From contig NZ_JAGLEJ010000001.1 of the NCBI RefSeq assembly GCF_023145115.1, positions 62,001-126,000 of the forward strand: DNA of 64,000 nt. Reading direction: 5' to 3'. This DNA comes from Algiphilus sp. Its GTDB lineage: Bacteria > Pseudomonadota > Gammaproteobacteria > Nevskiales > Nevskiaceae. Numbering within the stretch: the first letter of the stretch is position 1; the number at the start of each line of letters is the position of its first letter. The notes under the pieces are model-generated. The model was not told the origin of the DNA. It was given only the letters and a program-made list of their open reading frames with translations, and made no database searches. This document shows positions 8,424-17,047 of the stretch, piece by piece. Made by a program: the position numbers and the translations under genes.

Positions 8424-9791
8424 TCAGCGCGAGAAGCCGAAGGCCGACTGGTCGTACGCGCCGCTCTCCTGCAGCATGAACTGGTCGAAGCGCGGCCGGT
8501 AGTCGCCTTCCCTGCTACCAGGGAGCGTCGGAAGCTCGGCGCCGCGCCCGATCGGGCGCACCAGATGCGGCGTCACCACCATGATCAGCTCGCGCTCCTC
8601 GCTGGAGCGCTCCGCGGACTTGAAGAAGGCCCCGAGGATCGGGATATCGCCGAGTCCCGGCAGCTTGTTGAGATCGTTGACCTGGTTGGAGCTGACCAGA
8701 CCGGAAATGACGAAGCTCTCGCCGTCCCCCAGCTCCACGGTGGTGTCGGTGCGCCGCACCGTCAGGGCCGGCACGGAGGTGCCGCCGATCTCGATGCCGG
8801 CGGTGAAGTCCAGCTCGCTGACCTCCGGCGCCACCTTGAGCGCGATGCGATCGCGCGACAGGATCGTGGGCGTCAGGTTGAGACGCACACCGAACTCCTT
8901 GAACTCCACCGTGATGCCACCCGCCGTCGCTCCGCCCTGGGAGACGGGGACCGGGAACTCGCCGCCGGCGAGGAAGCTGGCCGTCTGACCGCTGGTCGCG
9001 GTCAGGCTGGGCTCGGCGAGCGTGCGCGCCATGCCCTTCGACTCGAGCAGGCTGAGCACGCCCAGGATGCCGTCGCTGGCATCGCCGAGCACCAGATTGA
9101 AGGCATTGTTGAGCGGCACCAGATTGGACTCGATGGTGAAGCCTTCGCCCTGGCCGCCCTCGATGCCGCCCAGCGAACCGGGCGAGAAGACGCCGCCGGT
9201 CGTGTTGGAGATATTGCGCGCGAAGTTGAACCCGTAGCGCTGCGCCGTGCGCCGACTGACCTCCGCGATCCGGATCTCGGTGAGCACCTGCGTCTCCATC
9301 TCGACGGCGCTGCCGTCCGAGATCTCGCCTTCGCTGCCCGTACCGGCCTGCGCCTTCGCGCGGGCGCGCTGGTGCGCCAGCAGATTGGGCAGCGGGCCAC
9401 TCAGACTCCTCCCGGGCTGGATGCGGGCCTCGGCGAGATCGGGGTCCGGCTCGGCGTCCGCGGCCCCGACCGGAGCGACTTCCAGCCGGATGCGCTCCGG
9501 TTCACCACCGCCCTGCGGCCAGATCATCAGGCTGGTCAGTCCGGTGCGCCTGCCCGTCACCAGGAGTTCGCGCCGGTTGATGACGTTCACCTCAGCCACT
9601 TCGGGATTGCCGACCGCGACACGGACCACCGCGAAATCGCGGCGAAGGAGCTCGTGGGTGCCGCTTCCCACGCGGAGCGTCGCTTCCGGCTCGGATGCTC
9701 CGATGCGGGGCGCCAGCAATGCGCCGACGCCGAGCAGCAATGCCAGCAGCGCCGCGTGGAGCAGGTTGCCCCGATGGATTGCATGCTTCAT
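8424..9791 (-). CDS. cpaC: Tad pilus outer-membrane secretin CpaC/RcpA
   Basis: A 455-residue secretin that forms the outer-membrane ring for the Flp pilus. It has a signal peptide (about 1-32), the N-terminal domain typical of CpaC (L-R-R-D-F-A-V-V-R-V-A-V-G-N-P-E-V-A-E and T-G-L-T-S-L-M-I-W), and a C-terminal secretin domain (about 170-420) with V-P-V-x-x-G, the beta-hairpin stretch and L-P-G-L-G-D-I-P-I-L-G-A-F-F. The chosen ATG at 9791 has GAGGAG six bases upstream. An earlier in-frame ATG at 9845 would overlap cpaB and add 18 residues before the signal peptide. The gap to cpaB is 53 bases. Confidence 0.94.
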   Translation of the reverse strand: MKHAIHRGNLLHAALLALLLGVGALLAPRIGASEPEATLRVGSGTHELLRRDFAVVRVAVGNPEVAEVNVINRRELLVTGRRTGLTSLMIWPQGGGEPERIRLEVAPVGAADAEPDPDLAEARIQPGRSLSGPLPNLLAHQRARAKAQAGTGSEGEISDGSAVEMETQVLTEIRIAEVSRRTAQRYGFNFARNISNTTGGVFSPGSLGGIEGGQGEGFTIESNLVPLNNAFNLVLGDASDGILGVLSLLESKGMARTLAEPSLTATSGQTASFLAGGEFPVPVSQGGATAGGITVEFKEFGVRLNLTPTILSRDRIALKVAPEVSELDFTAGIEIGGTSVPALTVRRTDTTVELGDGESFVISGLVSSNQVNDLNKLPGLGDIPILGAFFKSAERSSEERELIMVVTPHLVRPIGRGAELPTLPGSREGDYRPRFDQFMLQESGAYDQSAFGFSR

Positions 9792-9844
9792 CCGGTACTC
9801 CTCGCGAGTAACGACATTCTGGTTGGGTCGATCGAAGGCACGCA

Positions 9845-10834
9845 TCAGTCGAGCACCGTCTTCACGTCGGCACCGCTGTAGACATAGATCCGGTGTCGGG
9901 GGCGCGCCTGCCGGGACTTGATGCGCGACAGCTGCTCCGCGGTCAGGGGATCGTCATCGACCTCGCCATCATCGGCTGCCTTCCTGTCCTTCGGCTTCGC
10001 GCTCTGTGCATCGGCGCTGGCGACATCGGTCCGGTCACCGCTCGCGGCCGAATCGCCCGCACCGCCATCGGCGGATTCCGCCTGTGCAGCGTCGGACAGC
10101 GCGTCCAGCTGCGCCACCTCCGGCGCCTGGCCGTGCATCGCCAGACGAATGGTGCCGAGATTGCTGCCCAGCATCAGTCGGGTGATCTTGTCGTCGGGTA
10201 CCGCGAGCACGACCGTGCGCTGGCGGCGCCGCCGATCCTCTTCCTCCTCCTCGACGCCTTCCGGACGATCGATGATGCGATCCTCCAGCGCGAGTACGCG
10301 GATCTCCTCGAGAAGGCGCCGCGCCTGCACGTCGTCGACATCCGAGCCGCCGCGCAGGTAGATCAGCACGTCGACGATGTCCCCGGGCTGCAGGAAGCCG
10401 CCGACCGCGATGATGTCGTCGACCTCCAGCGAGACGGCCTTGTGGTTCTCGGGGATGATGCGGGCCAGCTCGTTGGCCTGCTTGAAGTAGCGACCGGTCA
10501 GCGGGGCACCGGCATCCACATCCACGAGCGGGATGCGGCCCACCACGTCCTCGGCACTCTCGAAGTGCCCCTGCGGAAGCACGGCCACCGGCGCTTCGCG
10601 CACCTGTTCCTCGGTGATCGGCTGGAAGGCGCGCAATGGCGCCACGGCCACCACCGCGCGTTCCATTTCCGGCATGGCGGCGCTTTCGTTGTCGCGCTCC
10701 GTCTCGGAGGCGGCCTGCGGGGGCGACGCCGCTGGAGCGGTATAGCTGCGCGTCATCTGGAACGCGACGACTGCCAGCACGATGGCCAGCAACACCGTCA
10801 CCGCTGCGAATATCTTCAGGGCCGTGCTGCTCAT
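9845..10834 (-). CDS. cpaB: Flp pilus assembly protein CpaB/RcpC
   Basis: A 329-residue protein with an N-terminal membrane anchor (about 8-27), an SAF domain starting near P-L-R-A-F-Q-P-I-T (about 65-130) and a CpaB domain (about 130-230) with L-Q-P-G-D-I-V-D-V-L. The C-terminal part (about 235-310) is low-complexity, rich in Ala, Asp and Lys. RcpC/CpaB proteins are periplasmic and associate with the secretin, perhaps binding peptidoglycan. It follows cpaA after a 230-base gap in which I see no gene, and precedes cpaC. The position matches the usual order of Tad clusters. Confidence 0.92.
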   Translation of the reverse strand: MSSTALKIFAAVTVLLAIVLAVVAFQMTRSYTAPAASPPQAASETERDNESAAMPEMERAVVAVAPLRAFQPITEEQVREAPVAVLPQGHFESAEDVVGRIPLVDVDAGAPLTGRYFKQANELARIIPENHKAVSLEVDDIIAVGGFLQPGDIVDVLIYLRGGSDVDDVQARRLLEEIRVLALEDRIIDRPEGVEEEEEDRRRRQRTVVLAVPDDKITRLMLGSNLGTIRLAMHGQAPEVAQLDALSDAAQAESADGGAGDSAASGDRTDVASADAQSAKPKDRKAADDGEVDDDPLTAEQLSRIKSRQARPRHRIYVYSGADVKTVLD

Positions 10835-11064
10835 TTCTGTTCTACCCCTGTTTGGGTCGTTGGACCAGCGCCGTCATGCGAGCGCGACACCGGACCGGAT
10901 GGCGACAGCGCCCTGCCGGAAAGCACGAGCGCTGGCGCCGAAGGCACGTTCTGACCAACTCCTCGCCCATCGACGCACAACGTATCGTGTGCTCCGTCGC
11001 TCGAGAGATCGACTGCTATCGACTCTGACCGGGTGCCGCCGGACGGGGCATGGCGCCGTACAAC

Positions 11065-11493
11065 TCAGGACCGCACCGCCAGCATCATGACAACGAGCCC
11101 GCCGACGACCATCGCCGGCGCAGCGGGTTGCGGTTCGCGTTTGCCACTCGCCAGAGCCACCCCCGCGTGCAGCCCCAGTGCCACTGCCGTTCCGGCGACA
11201 AGCGGGAGCGCAAGCGGCCAACCGCAGGCGAATCCGGCTACCGCCATCAACTTGACGTCGCCGGCGCCCATGGCGCGGACCAGATATCCCGGAAGCGTCA
11301 ATGCCAGGCCCACGCCCATGCCGATCCAGCTTGCCGCCCAGCCCGGAGAAACGCCGAGACTGGGGGCAAGGAGCAGAACAGCAATGGACAGTACCAGTAT
11401 GCATAGCGGGATCGCGTTGGGAATGCGACGCTGACGTAGGTCGAAGATCATGGCCACGACAAGCAGCAGAATGAGGAGCAGAAGATGCGTCAT
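11065..11493 (-). CDS. cpaA: Prepilin peptidase CpaA/TadV (A24 family)
   Basis: A 142-residue polytopic membrane aspartyl protease that cleaves the Flp prepilin leader. The two catalytic aspartates are visible: D18 in F-D-L-R-Q-R-R-I-P-N and D79 in the G-A-G-D-V-K-L-M motif. Four to five hydrophobic segments cover almost the whole chain. It lacks the N-terminal methylase domain of PilD, as is normal for the Tad class. It lies 118 bases after flp and 230 bases before cpaB. The cpaA-cpaB gap (10835-11064) shows no open frame, strong stem-loop or clear promoter to me. Confidence 0.95.
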   Translation of the reverse strand: MTHLLLLILLLVVAMIFDLRQRRIPNAIPLCILVLSIAVLLLAPSLGVSPGWAASWIGMGVGLALTLPGYLVRAMGAGDVKLMAVAGFACGWPLALPLVAGTAVALGLHAGVALASGKREPQPAAPAMVVGGLVVMMLAVRS

Positions 11494-11611
11494 GCGGCGC
11501 GCTCAGCGATCTCCTTCGACGGCTACTTGTCGTCCCGGAAGCGGAAGGGAATGCCGGGCAAACAGTGAGTACACCCGCATACCACTATCAGGAACCGAGG
11601 CCTGCTTCCGG

Positions 11612-11803
11612 TTAATCCGCCGTTGCGTCGGTCAGCCCTTGGTTCACGTCCTGAAAGACTCCCTCAAGCTGCGGGCCAATCAGCAGAAGGGTGCTAACAA
11701 TGACTACTGCAATCAATGCAGCAATCAGCCCATACTCGATAGCGCTCGCACCCTCCTCATCACCCAGAAAGTGCCGAACCCAGACAGAAAGATAAGTAAG
11801 CAT
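11612..11803 (-). CDS. flp: Flp family type IVb pilin
   Basis: A 63-residue pilin, the usual length for Flp/Fap subunits. A short charged leader ends at G18, followed by A-S-A-I-E-Y-G-L-I-A-A-L-I. Glutamate 5 and tyrosine 6 of the mature form are both present, the hallmark of Flp pilins. The following 20 residues form the hydrophobic assembly helix. CpaA, encoded just downstream, should cleave after G18. Base composition is clearly lower in GC than in neighbouring genes, common for highly expressed pilin genes. A sigma-70-like promoter lies upstream at 11853-11882. Confidence 0.95.
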   Translation of the reverse strand: MLTYLSVWVRHFLGDEEGASAIEYGLIAALIAVVIVSTLLLIGPQLEGVFQDVNQGLTDATAD

Positions 11804-11852
11804 CGTGAACCCCTCAGGTTGTGCAACATGCGGCAGCTGCCGCGTTGAATGA

Positions 11853-11882
11853 ACATTAGGCGCCGGCCGGTTCGGGTGTCAA
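11853..11882 (-). promoter_or_regulatory. Sigma-70-like promoter of flp
   Basis: On the minus strand a perfect TTGACA (11877-11882) is followed after 18 bases by TAATGT (11853-11858), about 50 bases upstream of the flp start. It is the best -35/-10 pair I see near the Tad locus and would read into flp and possibly the whole operon. The assignment is by consensus only. Confidence 0.6.
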
Positions 11883-11946
11883 AGCGCCTTATCCCCGCTC
11901 GCGCTACCGTTCATCGGCGATAGTCCGCAAACACCGTTACCCGTAC

Positions 11947-12789
11947 ATGACGACCTGGATCATCGGCGACCTCCAGGGTTGCCACGCCAGCCTGGAGGCG
12001 TTGCTCAGCGAGATCGGCTTCGCCAGCGCGCGCGACGAGCTGATCTTCGTGGGCGATCTGGTGAATCGTGGGCCGGCGTCGGAGGGCTGCCTGCGGCGCG
12101 TGCGCGCGCTGGCCGAGGCCGGATCGGCGCGATGCGTGCTGGGCAATCACGACCTGCATCTGCTCGCCGTGGCCGCCGGCCTGCGTGCACCGAACGCGGA
12201 CGACACGCTCGACGACATCCTCGCTGCACGCGACCGCGATGCCATGCTCGACTGGCTGGCGCGACAGCCGCTCGTGCTGCGATGCGCCGAGCGCGACATC
12301 GTGGCCCACGCCGGGCTGCACCCCGACTGGGATCTCGACACCGCGGAGCGCTGCGCGCGCGAAGTGGAGGCGGAGCTGAGCGGCGTCCGCCGCGAGGCAT
12401 TCCTGAAGCGGATGTACGGGAACGAGCCGGCGCGCTGGGTCGAATGCCGCGATGCCGAAGGCCGGCAACGCTTCACGGTCAACGTCTTCACCCGCATGCG
12501 CTTCGTGACGCGGGACGACCACGGCCTCCGCCTGAAGGCCAAGGGGAGCGCCGCACACCCCCCGGAGGGCTGCGTGCCCTGGTTCGCGGCGGACCATGCA
12601 CGCGGTCACGGTAGCCGCGTCTTCTTCGGGCACTGGTCGACCCTGGATGCGGTGGCCTGGCCGCAGTACGGGGTCTACGGGCTGGACACCGGCTGCATCT
12701 GGAACGGCCGACTCACCGCCTGCGACCCCGCGACACTGGCACTGTCCAGCGTCGCGGCCGCCCCGGGCGACGGCAGGGCGCCGCTGTAG
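11947..12789 (+). CDS. apaH: Symmetrical diadenosine tetraphosphatase ApaH
   Basis: A 280-residue calcineurin-like phosphoesterase that splits Ap4A into two ADP and removes Np4N caps from RNA. The metal-binding motifs are complete: G-D-L-Q-G-C-H (D8, H13), G-D-L-V-N-R-G (D37) and G-N-H-D (N67, H68), with later histidines in V-A-H-A-G-L-H-P and G-H-W-S-T-L-D. The length is typical. It is divergent from flp, with the pilin promoter between the two genes. Its normal partners rsmA and apaG are not adjacent: the Tad locus, a cyclase and a stress protein gene separate it from rsmA. Confidence 0.96.
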   Translation: MTTWIIGDLQGCHASLEALLSEIGFASARDELIFVGDLVNRGPASEGCLRRVRALAEAGSARCVLGNHDLHLLAVAAGLRAPNADDTLDDILAARDRDAMLDWLARQPLVLRCAERDIVAHAGLHPDWDLDTAERCAREVEAELSGVRREAFLKRMYGNEPARWVECRDAEGRQRFTVNVFTRMRFVTRDDHGLRLKAKGSAAHPPEGCVPWFAADHARGHGSRVFFGHWSTLDAVAWPQYGVYGLDTGCIWNGRLTACDPATLALSSVAAAPGDGRAPL

Positions 12790-12899
12790 CAACGTCCGGA
12801 TACCGCTCGTCGGGCCGGGAGCGCTGATCGTCCGTCCGGGTGGCGGAGAACGTGACGACCGGTTCAGGATCGGGGTCCTGTACCGAGGAGGAATGTCCC

Positions 12900-14217
12900 G
12901 TGTTCTCACGAAAGGATCGCGCGTCCAGCGAGGCGCCGTCGGTGTCGCACACCTACCTGCTCGCCGTCGACGAGAACCGCGCCGTCGATGCCGCCGACCG
13001 GCACGCCCTCGCGTCGGCCATCCCGGACAACGCCGAGTGCCAGCTGTCGCGGCACGACAAGCTCGGCCGCAACGATATCGGCCGCTCCGCCTTCGTGCTC
13101 GCGCTCTTCCTCTCGGACAGCGCCCTCGATGACCTGGCCGACCGCGTCCTCGCCGCACGCGCGGAGGGCAAGGGCCCGACGCTGATCGTTGCGGTCCGTC
13201 CCGCCCATCTCGCCGCGCTGGGCCGCTGGCTCAACAGGCGTGCGGAGGCCGGCAGGCTCGCCGGCACCCGGTTGATGGTCGCCGATGATGTCGCCGGCGC
13301 GGCCCGCCAGCTTCCGGCGCGCCTGGTGCCGGTAACCGAGGACAACGTCATCCGCATGCCGGCCAATACCGAGGTCGACAACTCCCCGAAGACCAACTTC
13401 TTCAGCTTCAGCCCGCAACTGCAGGCACTGACGGCGCGCATCCGCGGCTACGCCGAGAACGGTGTCCACCGCGCCTACCTGCTGGGCGGGCCGGGCAGCG
13501 GCAAGACCTCGCTGGCGTACTACTACTATCTGGTGCGCGCGAAGGGGCGCTTCGTGTCCGTGAACCTGCTCGCCGAGGACACCGGCGACAAGGCCGCGGT
13601 CAAGTCGCTGCTCTGCGGACACGTGCCGGGCGCCTTCCCCGGCGCCGGCGCGCGCGGGCGCCTTCGACATCGCGCAGGACGGCGTCTGCTTCCTGGACGA
13701 GAGCCACGGCGTGATGGGTGCGGTCATGGAAACGCTGATGGAGGCGCTCGACAACGGCCAGTACATGCCCTACGGCGCCGCCGCCAAGCGGCCCATGCGC
13801 TGCGCCCTGCTGTTCGCGACCAACCGCTCCTGGGAGCACCTGCAGCAGTCGGTGAACATCGATGAGTTCACCCGCCTCGGCGCCGCGACCCTCCGCGTGC
13901 CGGAGCTGACCCACCGCGAGGAGGACATGATCGCGGTCACGGCGACCATGCTCGCCAAGCTCGGCGCGCCCTGCACGAGCTGGGAAGCGCCCGCGGGACT
14001 GGATCGCGAAGCCTGGGAACTGATCCGCAACTGCCGCTGGCACGGCAACATCCGTGCACTCGTGCGCGTGCTGGAAGCCGCCTTCGTGGACACCGCCACC
14101 GGCGCCGTCGGCGACCGCCGGGATGTCATCGAGGCGGACGCCATCAACCGCGGAATCGGTCTGTGGGAGCCGACCGAGCACCACAGCCACGCCATCTACT
14201 CGGCCGAGGCCGGCTAG
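12900..14217 (+). pseudogene. NtrC-like AAA+ ATPase gene, interrupted by a one-base frameshift
   Basis: Two frames together encode a protein of about 438 residues. The first part (GTG 12900, AGGAGG eight bases before it) has a unique N-terminal domain (1-165) and then an AAA+ domain with Walker A GGPGSGKT at 196-203 and a GAFPGA loop at 244-249, the place of GAFTGA in sigma-54 activators. The homology continues one frame over from about 13657: G-V-C-F-L-D-E-S-H (Walker B), F-A-T-N-R (sensor I) and W-H-G-N-I-R (sensor II). Removing one G from the GGG at 13656-13658 joins them. There is no DNA-binding domain and the loop threonine is proline, so a classic sigma-54 role is unlikely. It may be a true pseudogene or a sequencing error; function unknown. 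Confidence 0.75.
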
Positions 14218-14284
14218 GCCGACGCCGGTCACCCGCAGCGACGGGCGCAGCGGGTCCCCGGAATCCGGACGGGACCTTCCCGTT

Positions 14285-14315
14285 CCGGTGGCGCTGACCG
14301 CGTCAGCGCCACCGG
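14285..14315. repeat. Core palindrome, copy D (short form), between convergent genes
   Basis: A perfect 14-base inverted repeat, CCGGTGGCGCTGAC and its complement, around a 3-base loop. It sits between the AAA+ gene and the MMPL gene, which converge here. The inner 12 bases GGTGGCGCTGAC are shared, with small changes, by the centres of the three longer palindromes at 35407, 50261 and 54946. Without a T tract it is not a standard terminator, though it could stop or stabilise transcripts from both sides. Confidence 0.8.
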
Positions 14316-14377
14316 GGAACGCACCCTTCGCTTCGTGCGGTCGTAGATCGACCGCCCGTCAACCGTTCCTCACCGAT

Positions 14378-16984
14378 TCAGCGTGACGCCTTCTCGGCGC
14401 GCTCGGCCTCCTCGTTCAGCGGCAGCACGAAGCGGCACAGCGCCGGGCACAGCACGACGGCACCCAGCATGTTGGCCGAGAACATGAAGACCAGCAGCAG
14501 GCCCATGTCGCGCTGGAACTGCAGATCGGACAGCAGCCAGGTCGCCACGCCGCCGGCCAGGCAGACACCGGTGAAGACGACCGCCTTGCCGGTCTGCTGC
14601 AGCGTCGCCATGTAGGCGTCGCGCAGGCTCTTGCCGTTCTGCCGGACCTCGCGTTCGATCACGTCATAGATGTAGATGCCGTAGTCGACACCGATGCCCA
14701 CCGCCAGCGCCACCACCGGCAGCGTCGCGGTCTTGAGGCCGATCTCGAAGATCGCCATCAGCGCGTTGGCCAGGAAGGTCACCATCAGCAGCGGCGTGAC
14801 CACCGCTACTACGGCCGCGACCGACTGATAGGACAGCAGCAGGAAGATGGTGATGGTCACGTAGACCCAGAAGATGGTCGCGAACTCCTTCTCGTGCACC
14901 ACCTCGTTGGTCGCCGCCATGACGCCGACATTGCCGGACGCCAGCGCGAAGTTCACCGGACAGGTCTTGTCGTACTCGGCGTGCGCTTCCTCGGCCTCGG
15001 TGATGCGGTCGTCGAGCGCCTTGTAGCGGTCCGTCTGCTCGATGTCGACTTCGCTCATGCCGGTGGCGCCCATCTCGGTCTTGTACTGCGCCAGGGTCTG
15101 CTCGCGGCGACCGATCTCGCGGCGCGCCTCGGTCCGGGCGTCGCAGTACTCGGGATCGACATCGTGTTCGGCCACGGAGAAGTAGGCCTCGGCGTTCTCG
15201 CGGTCGAAGCGCTCCACCGCATCGACGACGCGCTCGAGCGTTCCGGCCTTGTGGTCCTCGGTGAAGACGAGCACCGCCATGGCCGAACAGTCCGGATTGA
15301 GAAGACCGGACGACGTCGGCACCGGCGTGATGGCCTGGACCATGGTGTAGCGGTTGCGCGGAAGCACCCCGTACATCGGATTGGCCTCCGAGAACGCCGC
15401 ATTGACCTGACGCGCGACCTGGGGCAGCGAGACCGTGGACGAGACCCCGTCGACATTGCGCATGTGCCAGGTGAAGCGGTCGATCTGCTCCATGACGTCG
15501 TACTGGATGCAGGCTTCCGGATCGGTCTCGGCAATGACGCGAAGGATGTCGGTGCCGATCGCGAAGTTGCGCGCGATGGCACGCGAATCCTGGTTGTAGC
15601 GCGAGTCCGGACGCAGCTCGGGCACGCCCTGGTCGGCGTCACCGATGATGCGCTCCTGCTGCAGATAGATCGAGGCACCGAGCACCACGGTCGCACCGGC
15701 CAGCAGCAGCGCCGCGACCGGCGTACGGGTCACCACCGTCATCAGGCGCCAGAGCTTGTCGCTGGCCTCCATCTTGCGCTGGCGCTGTTCCGCGAAGGCC
15801 TGCGGGTTCTTGATGGTGAGATACGACAGCCAGATCGGCAGCAGGATCTTGTTGGTGATGATCACCGCCATCATGCCGAAGGCGGCGTTCCACGACATCT
15901 CGCGGACGATGTCGATGGGCACGAACTGGATGGTCAGGAACCCGGTCATGTCCGTGATCAGCGCGATCGTGCCGGGGATGGCCAGACGCCGGAAGGTCTC
16001 CACCGAGGCGTCGTAGCCGTTCATGCCCTTGAGCACCTGGTCCGCCCATGTATTGGTGTACTGCACGCCGTGCGACGTACTGACCGCCAATATCAGGAAG
16101 GGCACCAGGATGGCGAAGGGATCGAGCCCGAAGCCGAAGCTGTGCAGCAGGCCGAACTCCCAGATCACCGCGATGATCGACGACACCAGCGAGATGGTCG
16201 CCAGCGTCGCGCTGCCGGTGTACCACCACAGCGCAAGCGCGGTGCCCAGCAATGCGATCAGGAAGAAGCCGGCCACCTCGAGGGTCGCATCGGTGACGTT
16301 GCCCACCACCTTGGCGAAGCCGATGATGTGGACCTTGATCTCCTCGTCCTCGTACTGCGTACGGATCGCCTCGAGCTTGTCGGCGACCTGCGAGTAGTTC
16401 AGCTTCTCGCCGGTGACGGGATCGGTCTCGATCAGCTCGGCGTAGATCATCGCGCCGGTCTGATCCTCGGTGGTGTAGCGGCCGATGATGCCCGCGCGCG
16501 CGACGTTGTTGCGCACGGTATCGAACATCTCCTCGGTCGGCTGGTAGTCCGCCGGGATGACGTTGCCGCCCTGGAAGCCGCCCTCGACGACCTCGAGATA
16601 GCGCACATCGGGGGTGAACAGCGACGACACGCGCGAACGATCGACGCCTTCGAGGAAGAAGACCTCGTCGGTGACGTTCTTCAGCCGGGTGAGGAACTTC
16701 TCGTTGTAGATGTCCTCATCGTTCTGCTGCACGAGCGCAACCAGTACCTGGTTGGCGCCGCCGAACTGCTGCTCGTACTGCTTGTACACCTCCATGTAGG
16801 GATGCTGCAGCGGGATCGACTTGTCGAATCCGGCGTCCGGACGCACCTGCGCCGTCTGCCAGGCGAAGAAGACCGTCGCCAGCACGAGGAAGCCGGCGAG
16901 CAGCAGGCGCCGCCCGTAGATGAGCGGGACCAGGACGTTCAGGATTTTCTCGGTCGTCGCGTTGCCCTGCGATTCTGCAGCCAT
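14378..16984 (-). CDS. MMPL/RND-superfamily transporter (HAE3-like)
   Basis: An 868-residue inner-membrane transporter of the RND superfamily. The topology is the usual two halves: a membrane helix near 26-44, a large periplasmic loop, a helix bundle containing S-H-G-V-Q-Y, then a second helix, loop and bundle with G-I-G-V-D-Y-G-I-Y-I-Y-D-V. This is the hydrophobe/amphiphile exporter-3 class, which lacks an adaptor protein and is thought to move lipids or hydrophobic molecules. The second periplasmic loop has a charged coiled stretch with paired cysteines. It is last in a leftward group after the DUF1302 and YCF48-like genes (63 bases from the latter). The substrate is unknown. Confidence 0.9.
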   Translation of the reverse strand: MAAESQGNATTEKILNVLVPLIYGRRLLLAGFLVLATVFFAWQTAQVRPDAGFDKSIPLQHPYMEVYKQYEQQFGGANQVLVALVQQNDEDIYNEKFLTRLKNVTDEVFFLEGVDRSRVSSLFTPDVRYLEVVEGGFQGGNVIPADYQPTEEMFDTVRNNVARAGIIGRYTTEDQTGAMIYAELIETDPVTGEKLNYSQVADKLEAIRTQYEDEEIKVHIIGFAKVVGNVTDATLEVAGFFLIALLGTALALWWYTGSATLATISLVSSIIAVIWEFGLLHSFGFGLDPFAILVPFLILAVSTSHGVQYTNTWADQVLKGMNGYDASVETFRRLAIPGTIALITDMTGFLTIQFVPIDIVREMSWNAAFGMMAVIITNKILLPIWLSYLTIKNPQAFAEQRQRKMEASDKLWRLMTVVTRTPVAALLLAGATVVLGASIYLQQERIIGDADQGVPELRPDSRYNQDSRAIARNFAIGTDILRVIAETDPEACIQYDVMEQIDRFTWHMRNVDGVSSTVSLPQVARQVNAAFSEANPMYGVLPRNRYTMVQAITPVPTSSGLLNPDCSAMAVLVFTEDHKAGTLERVVDAVERFDRENAEAYFSVAEHDVDPEYCDARTEARREIGRREQTLAQYKTEMGATGMSEVDIEQTDRYKALDDRITEAEEAHAEYDKTCPVNFALASGNVGVMAATNEVVHEKEFATIFWVYVTITIFLLLSYQSVAAVVAVVTPLLMVTFLANALMAIFEIGLKTATLPVVALAVGIGVDYGIYIYDVIEREVRQNGKSLRDAYMATLQQTGKAVVFTGVCLAGGVATWLLSDLQFQRDMGLLLVFMFSANMLGAVVLCPALCRFVLPLNEEAERAEKASR

Positions 16985-17047
16985 GTTCGGGGTTCCCTAT
17001 TGCGCGCGTGCGTTGCGTTGCCGTGTCTCGCCGTGAGCCGGCCAGTG

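Noticed and set aside
10835..11064. Possible small gene (such as a TadE-like pilin) in the cpaB-cpaA gap
   Set aside because: No frame with a hydrophobic pilin-like N terminus was found on either strand.
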